Assembly (NCBI GenBank): GCA_910574455.1 | Contig: CAJSYZ010000009.1 | Span: 1,746,031 to 1,805,039 of the forward strand | Direction of reading: 5' to 3' | DNA: 59,009 bases | Origin: Trichaptum fuscoviolaceum | Lineage: Eukaryota > Basidiomycota > Agaricomycetes > Hymenochaetales > Trichaptaceae | In this document: piece after piece, positions 1 to 10,274 of the stretch | Numbering within the stretch: position 1 is the first letter of the stretch | Layout of the letters: each line of letters begins with the position of its first letter | Notes under the pieces: model-generated | What the model saw: only the letters and a program-made list of their open reading frames with translations | Told to the model about the DNA's origin: nothing | The model's database searches: none | Program-made: the position numbers and the translations under genes

Positions 1-1058
1 TAGGCTGGTATTTGTGACCACCGTAAGGCTGATCTCTATGTGTTCCTCGGTCCTTGTTGAAGTACATAGAAGGGCGTGGATCTCATCACGGACGTGATTC
101 GTTCACTGTAAGTTATTCTCATTCAATCTTACTAATTAAATGAATGTTTGCTCTTTTATCAATGCCAGACTGGAGAAATGTCCACTGATTCAGTTGTTAT
201 GTGTCGGTCCCGAAATTGACTTGTATAGACGTTTCGCTGGGGAGAAGCTTGTCCGTATTATGGAGGCGTATCCGGAACCAGAGATTCAAACCTGACTTCG
301 CTCTGATCCCATCGCGCGATGGACCATTTTGTTTCGCAAATGTGCTCTTGGCATAGTCTTGCAGGTCTCGAGTAAACGGTCACATATCCATTACTTTGCC
401 TTTTGTCATTCATTAGTCCGTTGAAGGCGAATCCTTTTTCCGCATCTGCACATGGGAGTAACATCAACGAAGTTGTGTATTTGTAGGCTATTGTCGTTGT
501 TAGTTTCTATGTACATCCTTTCCATAATGTCGTAATCATCTTTGGTAATAATAGACGCAGGACGGGTGTGCAGTAGGATGCGATATATGTTGTTGGTGCA
601 CTGTTGGCACTGATGTTTTATGTGTCGAGTGTCAAATGTGAACGCAATATTTGCGATGTGTCAGACAATTTATGAGATCATGTACTAGTGAGAGATTTGA
701 GGATGGAGCGGAAGCTGATAGTGACGTTATGGGTATGTATAGGTGAGAGAGAAGAACTGTTTCCGACCGTAGCATTTTGAGATGTGAAGGTTTGGAGAGT
801 GACAATACAGGAAGTTATAAAGTACTGTGACTGTACTATTTCCACACTGGCAGCTCTGTGATTACCTCGGAGTATATCAGATGTCGGTCACGATGTAGTT
901 CAAAGATAAGATCAACACGTGAGGCGAGCAAAACATGAGAAATATCAAGTGTATTAACTAAAGTGACGGCTGAAAGAAGAAGGCCACAAGAGTGGGAAGC
1001 AACTTGAATGTTCTGCATCAAGTTGAATATAAACCACCGTCTACGCCTTAACAAAGGT
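1..1058. other. no recognisable gene
   Basis: Short open frames only, none with a recognisable motif or convincing splice structure. The segment from about 836 lies just downstream of the exonuclease gene and probably holds its 3' UTR. Confidence 0.4.
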
Positions 1059-1874
1059 CTATGGTAATGTGCGACCACAGGCACACCGTTGCTTGGGCTC
1101 AAAGTGAATACGAAGCTCGTCCAATGGCTTGGTGTTCTGATCCAAGACCTTAGCTACAGAGTATACACTGTGGGCATCGACAGCCGCATCTAGTATTTGA
1201 GCACAAATGAGCCGAGCGCTAGAGGTTAAGTGATAAAAGTAGAACTCACAGATCTGTTGAGCGATTGAAAGATTGTCCGCTGCCCAGTCGCTCTTTGTGA
1301 ATTCACCTCTTTTGTCGATATTCTGCCTTAAAATTACGCCGACTATTGATTCGAGTTTGACTGCCTGAGTCGGATGTCGAAACCAGAGCCGAGGGCTGAA
1401 TATTAGTCTGGACCAGGTCGGTTTTTAGGTGAGAACGAGGGAAAGACAAAGCGCGCCCAATCTGTGAGATCAATACAGGAGCGCACAGAGGTGTGAAACT
1501 TGTCCCGTATACGCGCTGCGTCAGCTTCCAATGAACTCTGTTAGGCCACCTTGCAGTCAAAGAGATCAACTATTCATACCGATGATTCCTGCGGATACTT
1601 TTATGACAGTAACATCGCCCAGGAGGCGTGCCAACGAAGGATGAAGCTCATTCCAATTATGCGTCCTGATGAGAAATACGCGGTGTTGAATAGCGAGTTG
1701 AATGAGGTCTACACGACGATCTTTCCTCGCTCCGCGTTCGCTTGCCCACTCGATGTCAAGTGATACAAATCGCCTAGCCGGTGCCTTATACATCTGCAGC
1801 ATTGAATATATAACCGTGACTGCAGTCTCCACCTCGTTATCCGTGAGACATTGCGTCGTAACAGTTCCACGCAT
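1059..1874 (-). CDS. WRN/RNase D-like 3'-5' exonuclease, 4 exons, 215 aa
   Basis: Probable DEDDy-type 3'-5' exonuclease acting on nucleic-acid ends. On the minus strand I join exons 1874-1580, 1524-1414, 1360-1250 and 1189-1059. The introns are 53-60 nt with GT...AG ends, all phase 1, and give exactly 216 codons including the stop. Motif I is FVSLDIEWA near residue 38 (catalytic D and E). A second Asp lies in the motif II region (KVSAGI followed by ADAAR). Motif III is QQIYAAVDAHSVY, with the Tyr and Asp of the family, created only by splicing. The IQLA strand after motif I is also typical. The protein is essentially a bare exonuclease domain, without the RecQ helicase that animal WRN carries, although a RecQ-type helicase gene lies 13.4 kb away. 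The start is the ATG at 1874. The second intron's exact 3' site is my choice among close AGs. Family call is firm; substrate unknown. Confidence 0.8.
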
Positions 1875-2182
1875 TGTGTATGCCGGTAGTCGCGATAATG
1901 GTGATGGTGGTACCCCTATGAGATCAAGTAATGATTGTGTTGACCGGTAAAGCTAGCAAGAGGTCAGTGTCCAGATCTTGATCTGAACGAAAATTTTACT
2001 TTTGTTTGGATTTTCGATTTCCACCGTTGAATGAGTGGGTACCGGAGGAAGATTTGCAAACGCAAACATACATGGTCAAGGAAAATTAGAAGGTGGATGA
2101 GAAGTAAAGTATGATAAGTTGAGGACATGATTCACGGTGAATGATTTAGTAACGATATTGGTGGGTCAGGTTCGAAGAAGTA

Positions 2183-2304
2183 CCACAACTCGTGACAAGT
2201 AGGAGCACGCGAACGTCACGCGTCAAGTCGCGTCGTTCTCACTTCATCATCAACGACCACAACAAGGACGACTTCGAGCCTCAAGACAGTATCGACGCAC
2301 GATG
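2183..2304 (+). repeat. dispersed repeat family R1, copy 1
   Basis: About 120 bp related to 23232-23353 (same strand) and 26195-26330 (opposite strand). Shared landmarks are ACTCGTGACAAG, then GTCAAGTCG, then GACCACAAC and GAGCCTCAAGACAG. Copy 3 keeps an open frame with residues such as DHN and EPQDS, and the same residues can be traced in part in the other copies, so the repeat may derive from a coding transposon. Family unknown. Confidence 0.6.
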
Positions 2305-2479
2305 AAGACCACATGAAATTTTGCATGACACCTGTGTCGGACGGGGACCTGTTCGTGCCACCCGAACGATTGCTCAATTCCCAGCGGACGCTAGTACCCG
2401 CTATAACAAAGCCCGTTCGAACGAAGCCTTATTTGTGCCACCCGACTCATTGTTCAATAGTGGAAGTTCTCACTATGCA

Positions 2480-2580
2480 GCCTGAATGCCCAGAGGACGC
2501 TACCCGCTTTAAAATCAGAGGACGCTACCCCTTTAAAAGCAGAGGATGCCACCCGCTTTAAAGGCAGCAGATGTCACCTG
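2480..2580 (+). repeat. short direct tandem repeat, ~22 bp unit
   Basis: Four imperfect tandem units of the form AGAGGACGCTACCCGCTTTAAA. No gene found in 2310-3340 around it apart from this repeat and a pyrimidine-rich tract near 3145-3240. Confidence 0.55.
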
Positions 2581-3339
2581 CTATATCAAAGCCCATTGTT
2601 TGTTGCCGACATCTGGAGTGTGGTACAGAAGTAAGGTAAGTGTTGCACTTCAATATCTATTTACTTGGGTGGCACTATTTATGGAGACCGCGGTCGGCGT
2701 AGCCTTCCTTGCGGGTTTGCCGAGGCTTCTCCTCGTCAGAGGCTGCGCCTCCCTTCGGTGTTGGGCTTGACTCGGTCCCCGTCGCTCGGTCGGCCAACCT
2801 AAGTCGCTCTTGAGAAAGGACCTTTTCAGCCAGCTCTAGAACGGCTTCTCCCACAAGAACCCTGCATAGCCCAATTTTTCACTTCAGCATCCTTCGAGGA
2901 AGAATTTCTTTATAGATAGCTTGAAACACAGACGATAGCATGCGGGAGCGGCCAGACCGAGTTCCCACTCCATATTCCATACGACGCATACATCCACCGC
3001 CGGAAGAAGCCAGAACGAAGACAAGCATCTGGCACGAGACTTTTCGACACTTTGAACAACTGTAGGACTTACCGTAGATAGGACTAAAACTAGAGAACTC
3101 AGCTGAAGATATCTTAGAGCACTACCAGGTGTAAATGGTGCTCGGTCCTGTCTCTTCCTCTTCCTCTTCTGTGGCTCTTTTCTTTTAAATTTAATACTCT
3201 TTTTCTGTCTTCTTCCCTTTTCTTCTTCCTATTCATACCAATACTATCATAGAAACTCCTTTATTACCCCCTTTTCATTGTCAGAGGACCCTCTCCGGTC
3301 AGCCCAGACGCCGAGTTACCTCACCGGACATCCGCAGAA

Positions 3340-4550
3340 TGTACCTAGGACAGCCTAGGAGCATACGGTAGCCGAAGGCGAGGCTGTGCGGTGCCCTCCT
3401 TGGCCTGTATCTGATCTGGGCGACGCCTCGCGCAATGCATGCCCACCTGTTCATTGACAACCAAGCCGCCATTTATGCTCTCTCGACACCAAAATCTCCA
3501 GCACGGCCAACATCTCATCGAGTTGTTCCGGACCGAACTTCGACGCCTTAGAAGCCGCAAACTCTTCAAAAAGCGGGATACCAGGCCCAGAAGTGAGGCG
3601 AATGAGTGAGTCAATGCCGAGACAAAGACCGCTGCCAAGGGTCCCGAAGCTCTAGGGCGACTTCGATTCTCCCACTCCCCACTCTACCCTTCCGCAGCTG
3701 TCCTTATCGCCGTTCGCACTTCCCAAGCGAGCAAGAAATGGAATGCAACGTGGATCCAATTGAAGAGTGCAAAGAAGCTCCGCCCCGTGGACCTGAACTC
3801 GCCTTTGCGGGGCGTCCGAGCTCTGTACAAGTACCAGACTCGCAACAAGTGCGCAGCCCTGACCCATCTGCGTACCGGCCATGCACCCCCCGCATTGGGC
3901 GTGCAAACTCTCCGCTATTTGCCAGGTGCGGAGTCCTGGAAACCCCGGCGCACTTTCTCATAGTGTGTCGGCGATTCCTTGAGCAGCTGCGCGATCTCTG
4001 GATAGCTGTACGGAATCGCCCACTGACTCTTTGCACTCTCCTAGGTCCTAAGGCCTGCCTCGGACCAGTACCGAGCTTCATCAAGAACTCAGGACGGTTC
4101 AATCTTCTGTTCCCCCCGGACATACCAACGACACCGGCAATGACGTCTATGGAGCTGGATTGATTATTCTTGGCTTTTTTTATTCCTCGCTTGTCTCTTT
4201 CTTATTTTACTCTTTATTGGAGTGGATGGCCTTTCTCAAATAGTTCCCTCGTATGTCCGCATTGCTCATTCATGTATTCAAATTCTCACTGTATCCTTAT
4301 CGCAAACGCTGTACTTATATGTGCACCCCATTTTGCTCAGCGATTCACGCAATACTTTATACCTCAGTTATCGATACCTCTATAGATCATACCTTTCTTT
4401 TACTCTTTTTCCTTGAAACTTACTTCACTCGGCATTCATTTGTAGCTCCAGAACCATTTTATTCATTTTGGTAGATTACTCTGTATTTTAAGTGCGCCAT
4501 AGGCGTAGAGGGCCTGCAGTCACTATAATGGAATAAACAATCAATCAAAC
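3340..4550 (+). mobile_element. LINE (non-LTR retrotransposon) 3' relic: RNase H to tail
   Basis: Decayed 3' part of a fungal LINE ORF2. An RNase H-like core is visible near 3380-3540: ALLGLYLIW, then LFIDNQAAIYAL (catalytic-Asp strand), then the GQHLIELF helix one frame away. It continues as VNAETKTAAKG near 3615, then LTHLRTGHAPP near 3860, and ends in the conserved Cys/His tail FARCGVLETPAHFLIVC (3920-3970) in another frame. Several frameshifts and an in-frame stop show it is dead. The 3' UTR follows, and the element ends near 4550 in an AATCA-type tail after the motif CAGTCACTATAATGG. That motif recurs at 46.2 kb. Reverse transcriptase and endonuclease are absent, so it is a 5'-truncated copy. 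Clade (Tad-like) is inferred from RNase H plus the Cys/His tail. Confidence 0.75.
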
Positions 4551-5283
4551 ATTGGCAAACAAAGAGTCCCACTCATCATTATGTAACGATGTACTACTAG
4601 GACGTATGTAGGTTGAAATGCCTTTTTTGATCTGGAAAATTGAAATAAATGTTATGGTAAACTGGTCGAGATAAAATGTGGTTGTTACACGTGATAGTTT
4701 CTTCTATTTTAATTTATTAGAGGAAGCCCATATTAAGTATTGTAAATGTAAAGAAGTCGGTAATACATAGTCATTTGCATTAGAAGCTTGCTGATCCATG
4801 AGCTCTGGAAGGCTTAAGAAGCAAGGCACGAGTAAACCGCCAAACAATAGTGGAACAGTGTGTACAGCGGTTGTGCATACGATCATATGTGATATGATTT
4901 TTCGCATAGAAAAACGTCTGATAATGATATTTGCACAATATATTTTTGGAAGCCTACCCGAAAGTTGGAGACATAATAAGCTAGACAGTCGTCTATCTCT
5001 GTTGCTTGTGTCTTGTTCTCGACCCACAATAAGTGCGTGTTTATAATGCATATTAGGATTAGTGCTAACTTTCAGTTAAGAATTTGTAGGTGTAATAAAG
5101 GGGATCATGCGATCAACCTGCTGGTCTTATGGTGATGCACTTGGTATGATCTTAAGTGATAAATCGTCAAAGGGTTCTAGCAGGACTGACTAGGTGTATA
5201 TAGGTGACGCGTGCAATTTCGGGAATACGTCAGCTTTCTCAGCTTATTGTCCTGCGTACGATAGTGCTGAAAGTCTGGGCACT
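4551..5283. other. no recognisable gene
   Basis: AT-rich, with only short low-complexity frames on both strands. It probably contains the promoter of the gene beginning near 5284. Confidence 0.4.
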
Positions 5284-5844
5284 ATGCAATCCGGAGACTC
5301 GGTTTCGGGTTCCACTAGGAGCGAAGCTCAAGACGCCGTCCAGAGTTATTATGAAGAGAGTTACCGCTCCATTTTTGATCACAGATCGGCATTAACTCTT
5401 GACCTCCGAGAGTCTTGGGTCCATCGAAAAGTTATCATGGAGGAAGGAAAAGGTGGTATAGGCGACTTCAAGTTGGATGTGGATTGTAAAGATCGAGAAT
5501 TTGCGGAGTGTGTGGCCGATAAGGAAAGCAAGCGATCTTCCTTCCACAACGGCAATGAAATCAATATCGGGTTCGGATGTGACACGGATTCGGACCCGGG
5601 TTCGGTGACTCTTCTTTGTACGACGTCGGAGCTACAGGTGTTCAGAGAGGGCGACTTTGTTGTTGCAAGAAAGGCCGAGGGAGGATCGGAAGGGATCATG
5701 TTAGCAGCTGTTGTGACCAATATTGTCATAACGGAAGATGGATGTGGGAGCAAGGTTGTTATTGGTTACGTGGTCGAGCATCTGAAAGAGAAAAGTCGAA
5801 AGTGGTATGTGAAGAGGAAAGATGTATTGCGGCTGAATGCGTAG
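5284..5844 (+). CDS. protein with C-terminal GD-F-V-x-A-R domain (Tudor/SH3-like?)
   Basis: Single open frame of 186 codons from the ATG at 5284; the frame is open about 90 nt further upstream without another ATG, so a 5' exon is possible. The N-terminal ~110 residues are acidic and Ser-rich without a recognised domain. The last ~70 residues read FREGDFVVARK, then a loop, then LAAVV, then VIGYVVEHL and KWYVKRKDVLRL. The same pattern recurs in the minus-strand frame at 51668-51943 (GDFVLAR, then AHIV, AGYVV, LWEVEDTDIWLL), so this is a real, duplicated domain. The spacing of short beta strands around G-D-x-V-x-A resembles Tudor/SH3-like barrels that bind modified histones, but no aromatic cage can be assigned. 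Function unknown; the Tudor suggestion is inference. Confidence 0.55.
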   Translation: MQSGDSVSGSTRSEAQDAVQSYYEESYRSIFDHRSALTLDLRESWVHRKVIMEEGKGGIGDFKLDVDCKDREFAECVADKESKRSSFHNGNEINIGFGCDTDSDPGSVTLLCTTSELQVFREGDFVVARKAEGGSEGIMLAAVVTNIVITEDGCGSKVVIGYVVEHLKEKSRKWYVKRKDVLRLNA

Positions 5845-8210
5845 ATAGGGTTATGATGAGTTTTTTTCTTACGTGCCTTTAAGTCTTGTGTTAATAAGTT
5901 GAAGAACATGGATAGTGAAAAATCTGGAGAAAAGTTCGTGTTATGTAAGATAGTTACACTAATGAGGGTGGAATGAAAATTGCTGATGATACAGCTAGTT
6001 AGGTGGAAACACACAGAATTTGACATGTTATTAGAGGTTCGGGCTTGCGGAAGTAATGGGCAAGCTTCGCTTGCTAAAAAGCTACGATAGCCATAGAGGA
6101 AATAGTTGTTCATCGTGATGTCACTGTAGGTTCGGATGAAGTGAAGTAAAGGTCATATGGCTTTCCGATATTTGTTTTTGGAAGAGCTGATATCGAGAAC
6201 TTATGTAGTGCTGTGAGCCGCATAGCGGGTGCACTGATAATCTGTTAGATAATTAGATATGCTCTATTCCAATTCTCCAGAGCCTTTCAGAGCGAGCTTG
6301 TCCATAACGAAGGATTGAAAACCTATGTTCTCGAGTACAGTTGGAGAATGGGTCTTACTATGTAGTGACTGTTTTACGGACGGAAGTGTGTGGAGGGCAT
6401 CGCTGAATTGCCATTGCGGTAGTTTACCTTTGAACAGTTCAGTATTTCAAATTAGCGTGGAATCCGCCGTGGATGTTGAAGTCATTTGAAATTATGTAGA
6501 TCGTTGCAAATTCCGAAGATCTTGTATTCTGATTGGCTGTAAGTTTGTATGTTATATAACTCTATCTTTGGTTCCCTTCGGCGGTGCTTAGTTCAGAGCG
6601 GTACTATGGTAGCCGTGAGCAAGTATTTTAGGATGCTGCGCAAGATTTCCGGTCGGTTACATAATTTGCTTGTTTATTTTTCCCTAGGTATGTTACGTTT
6701 TTATTATATTAAATTATGAATTATAAAGTATGTACATACAAATGACAATGGTAGCTGCATACATTGGCATTAGGCGTTTGTGTTTTTTTACGTTTCGGTA
6801 TGACTTAGTATAATAACACGTGATCTGTTCAACTTGAAGTCGGGTAATCGTGTTGTGCGAAGGGTGACAATGGCTGTCATCAATTTACTCCAACCTTGGT
6901 CGATATATCTTTTGATGGTGAAGAAAAAAACTATGTTGGTTTTTTTCGTATAAAGGTTCGTCAGTTGTTCTGTGTGTGCTGTGATTCACATACTTACAGT
7001 TATCCCATCTATGTTTGAAGTGCTGGACGACGCATTTCGCGGAGCATAGCGATGAATTGTCGGTGGCTGATGCAAGCAATCGTCGTTGTTGTCGTCGTGA
7101 TCATAATTGCTTATTCTGGTGGTCATGGTCGTCTTGGTTGTTACGGCCGCGGTCGTGGTCGCTGGCAGTCATGTCTGTTTTCGCGCTGGTCAATGCGGTC
7201 GTGGTAATGCATTGCCATGCTTATTGTCGTTGTCGCCGTAGGTTTCGTCATCCGGGATGATTGGTTGTCGCTTAAGATTGCTGTGGATGTTGAGTGGGAA
7301 AAGGTGGTGTCGCTGTGTTGTTATCGACGGCTGGAAAAGGTGCGGTCGTAAGCCATCGATTCGTGGGTTTAGCTGAATTGGATTTTTGGTGATGGCAATC
7401 GGATCGAAAGCGACTGTTGCAGCAAAGCTCTTTTTATGATCAAGATATGACGTTAAGAAAAGTGAGTCTAGTATATGGTTAAAGGTTTCTAATGAAGCTT
7501 ATGCTATGTCACTGAGATGTTGCATCCGGTAGTAAAATGGATTTAGATGTTTGATGGAGCACCGTTGGTTTCGTTCGGACGAGGGGAAAGCTTGATATAC
7601 TTACTGAAGATGCATGGTATTGCCGAAATGGAGGTTCAGATAGATCGGTGCGTTGTGATAAGCAACCTGATTGAGTTTAGTTGAGCTGATTGTCTAAGGT
7701 TATTCATAGTGTCTGAAGTAGTAAAATGTGACGAAGGTATTGTTCTTCGGTACTTGTTCGGGTAGATCGTTTTACTCTATGGTTTATTGGGGCATTGCTG
7801 GAACATAGAGGACACTACTGGTATGGCTTCTGCATGTTTCAAGCTAAAGTGCGTTTCATTGAAGGAGGAAAGTAGGTAGCAGTGCAACTGAAATCGGTCA
7901 CGGTTCTGGCGCAGGAAACAAAGGTATTTCTGTTTTAGTCCTTGTAAGCAATGTAAAAACTATTGCTAAATAAAAGAGTTGTTTTGGCAGTTATGCTATT
8001 TTTAGGGATGTCATTATTGGGAAGATCAATGGCATTGAAGTATAAATGTATCTTGGAATTGGTGAAGCATTTCGGTGTCTCAGGCTCACGATACCGGTGA
8101 TCGGGGACTTTCAAGTTAGCTCACTAGTCACGTGATTATTTTTCGTTCATCGGTTTTCCAAAAATCGCGCTCAGTTAAGAGCATCTATAACTGTTGTCTT
8201 CTGCACTACT
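5845..8210. other. gene-poor stretch
   Basis: Apart from the small frame at 7052-7207 I see no frame with recognisable motifs or consistent splice sites. The first ~300 bp is probably the 3' UTR of the preceding gene. CACGTGAT occurs at 6818-6825. Confidence 0.4.
7052..7207 (+). CDS. possible 51-aa small membrane/secreted protein
   Basis: ATG at 7052 to TAA at 7205-7207. Residues 8-21 form an uninterrupted hydrophobic run of Val, Ile and Ala after a short polar N-terminus, like a signal anchor. A Gly/Arg-rich stretch follows (GGHGRLGCYGRGRGRW), then a basic tail. The hydrophobic run is encoded by a GTC/GTT-rich low-complexity tract, which could produce such a profile by chance, and no homologue is recognised. 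No flanking gene supports it. Confidence 0.22.
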   Translation: MNCRWLMQAIVVVVVVIIIAYSGGHGRLGCYGRGRGRWQSCLFSRWSMRSW

Positions 8211-9819
8211 ATGCCTTTCAAACGAGGTAGGCAGGATAAGGAGATTGACTACTCAGAAAGGGCAAGGAAAGCTGCCGCCACTCGAGCTGCAAAGAAGCGG
8301 AAACTGGAAGAGGAGGCACAGGCTGCTGTCAACGATCGATTAGCCATTGGGCTAATTTCTACCGGAGTTGGTGACGAGGTTCGCAGGACCTCGGATGTCA
8401 GTGGTCCTTCTGATTCAGCAAGACATATCGATAACTTCGGAAACCCTGTCGCGCGAGACGTTAATACGGAAACGCGAGTTGTAAACATGTGCAGTATTAG
8501 TAATGGTATGTTCATTGTTGTCTCAGGAATAGTATAAAGTTATGAACTTGTTATTTATTGCTATTGCAATGCATTTAGGAACGGTTGGATATACAGCGCC
8601 TAAGGCTCTGGCTTATTTTCAACATAAATCTGACGCCGGCAAGTTGTTTGGAGTTATTACAGATTTTCAAGTATTAAATAGTTTTTCTGTCAGGTCCTCC
8701 ACAAGCATTGTCGCATCATTCTACACGAGAGCTCCTCCCAGCTGAACAAGAAAGGCAGCTAGCGAACTATCCTAGAACTGATTCAAGATTCGTGTTGTCG
8801 CCGGCATTTGCTTTCGAAGGTTCGGTAAGCGCGAAACAACAACCTTTGGATGGTCGGAAAGGAACCGTCCCCCTTTATCGGAATAGGCCGGCTAATCTCG
8901 CGCATACTGGAGAGCATGGATCTGGTGACGGAGACACTGTAATCCCTGGGTCTAATATGCAGGGCGCGACTGCGGTGCACTCTGAAGAAACACCATCAGG
9001 TTCGAAAGTCCATCAGTCGCATGGTTCTGCTGTTGGCTCCATTTCCAAGCGGGATCGAAATCCCCGGGTTCAGGTGAAATATGAACTTGAGACTCTGGAG
9101 AGGTTGATGGAGTTCATGGTGGGGACTCGCTCGGCGAACACGTACATGCCCTTGACGTGCTTTCTTCCTGGTTATGATGGAACGGGGGAGAAAGAGCGTG
9201 AAATATCTCTATCACGCTGGGACTATCTTGAGGCGGTACGGGGTATAATGGGTGCGATGCGTGAAGTTATTAATCGCATCGATGCTGAACATCTGTCCGA
9301 GGTGAAGTTAGTGGCAGAGAGATTGACGATGCATTTTGGGCACGTTGTGCACCTCATTGCTCTTGCGCGTCCCCTTAAGCATTGCTGTGCATATTGCATC
9401 AGAATGCGCAAGGCGTTCGCAGAGAAACAGCCGACTTTGATATCGGAGTATGGCGTGAGGATGTGTTTATCTTCGAGATCGCTGACCACTTGGCGAATGG
9501 CGGTCTACCCGATGGTATGGTGTTCACAACTGGTAGCAAATTCGAACGAAAATTGCAGCCTACATCGAATCGTGGTTGGGAGAAAAAGGAGTTCTGCATT
9601 GCATGTGGGATGGTTGGCCATCATTCACAAGTATGTCAGAATCCGAGCGATACGTTCCTCGCGACTAAAAAAGGTGGCGAGACGACGCAGAAACTTTGTT
9701 ACGGATGGAACAATAATCCGCGATCTTGTCATAACAATTGTGGTTTTGCGCACAGGTGTTCTGTGTGTGGGACGGAGGAACATGCGGCGAGATTCTGCGG
9801 CCGTAGGAGGGTTATATAG
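8211..9819 (+). CDS. Gag-like protein with CCHC-CCCH-CCHC zinc fingers, 3 exons
   Basis: Model: exons 8211-8505, 8694-9346, 9403-9819, giving 454 residues. The first junction is phase 1 at a GTATGT donor; the second intron is 56 nt, phase 0, and restores frame exactly. The first intron is long for this genome (188 nt) and might contain a small extra exon. The N-terminus is very basic with a KKRK nuclear-localisation-like cluster (residues ~28-31). The middle is helical without a known signature. The C-terminus has three zinc motifs in order: CIACGMVGHHSQVC (CCHC knuckle), a C-x9-C-x3-C-x3-H finger beginning CYGWNNNPRSC, and CSVCGTEEHAARFC (CCHC knuckle). This order occurs in Gag-like or nucleic-acid-binding proteins of fungal retroelements, but no reverse transcriptase or recombinase follows. 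It could be a domesticated Gag. RNA or single-stranded DNA binding is likely. Confidence 0.6.
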
Positions 9820-10089
9820 GGATATTATCTTTAGTTGGTTGGAATATGTCTGAGATGGTCAGATACAGGTTCTCATATGTGATCGATTGTTATTTATGGA
9901 AAAACCAGTTGATTGTGTAGATGAATATATCTTTATATGTGAACAACTGTCAGTGCATAGGAAGCGTGGGTTTCTGATTCAGCGTTATTTGTAAGTGAAT
10001 GGTTTTTTGGTATGGACAATTATATCTTTTTTTTATGCGTGAGCTTGCACTGCATATGAGATTTCGTGAGTGAGTGCGACCAAATACAT

Positions 10090-10265
10090 CGCGATGGATT
10101 TCACTGTTGGTAATATTTATCGGTTTCTCTATGTGAGTAATGCAAGTGACTAGCAACCAACACCGCCCATCCGATGACCTACTTCCAATGCAGCGACTTG
10201 AATGAATTGACACCGTTTGACCTTTAGACGTTGTCTGGAAGTGCCCTAAGTGTGCGCCGTGCCAC
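10090..10265 (+). pseudogene. alpha-1,3-glucan synthase fragment (exon-intron-exon relic)
   Basis: About 170 bp homologous to 34700-34880 in the AGS1-like pseudogene. Shared landmarks are GATGGATTTCACTGTTGGTA, the intron donor GTGAGTAATG, and the next exon reading YLNELTPFDL. Identity looks roughly 75 percent by eye. It stops where the Helitron-like element begins at 10275, so it may be part of the target sequence. Non-functional. Confidence 0.6.
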
Positions 10266-10274
10266 CGGCGGAAA

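Noticed and set aside
4170..4474. Three overlapping plus-strand frames of 64-73 codons
   Set aside because: They lie in the LINE 3' UTR and have low-complexity, tyrosine/serine-rich text with no motif.
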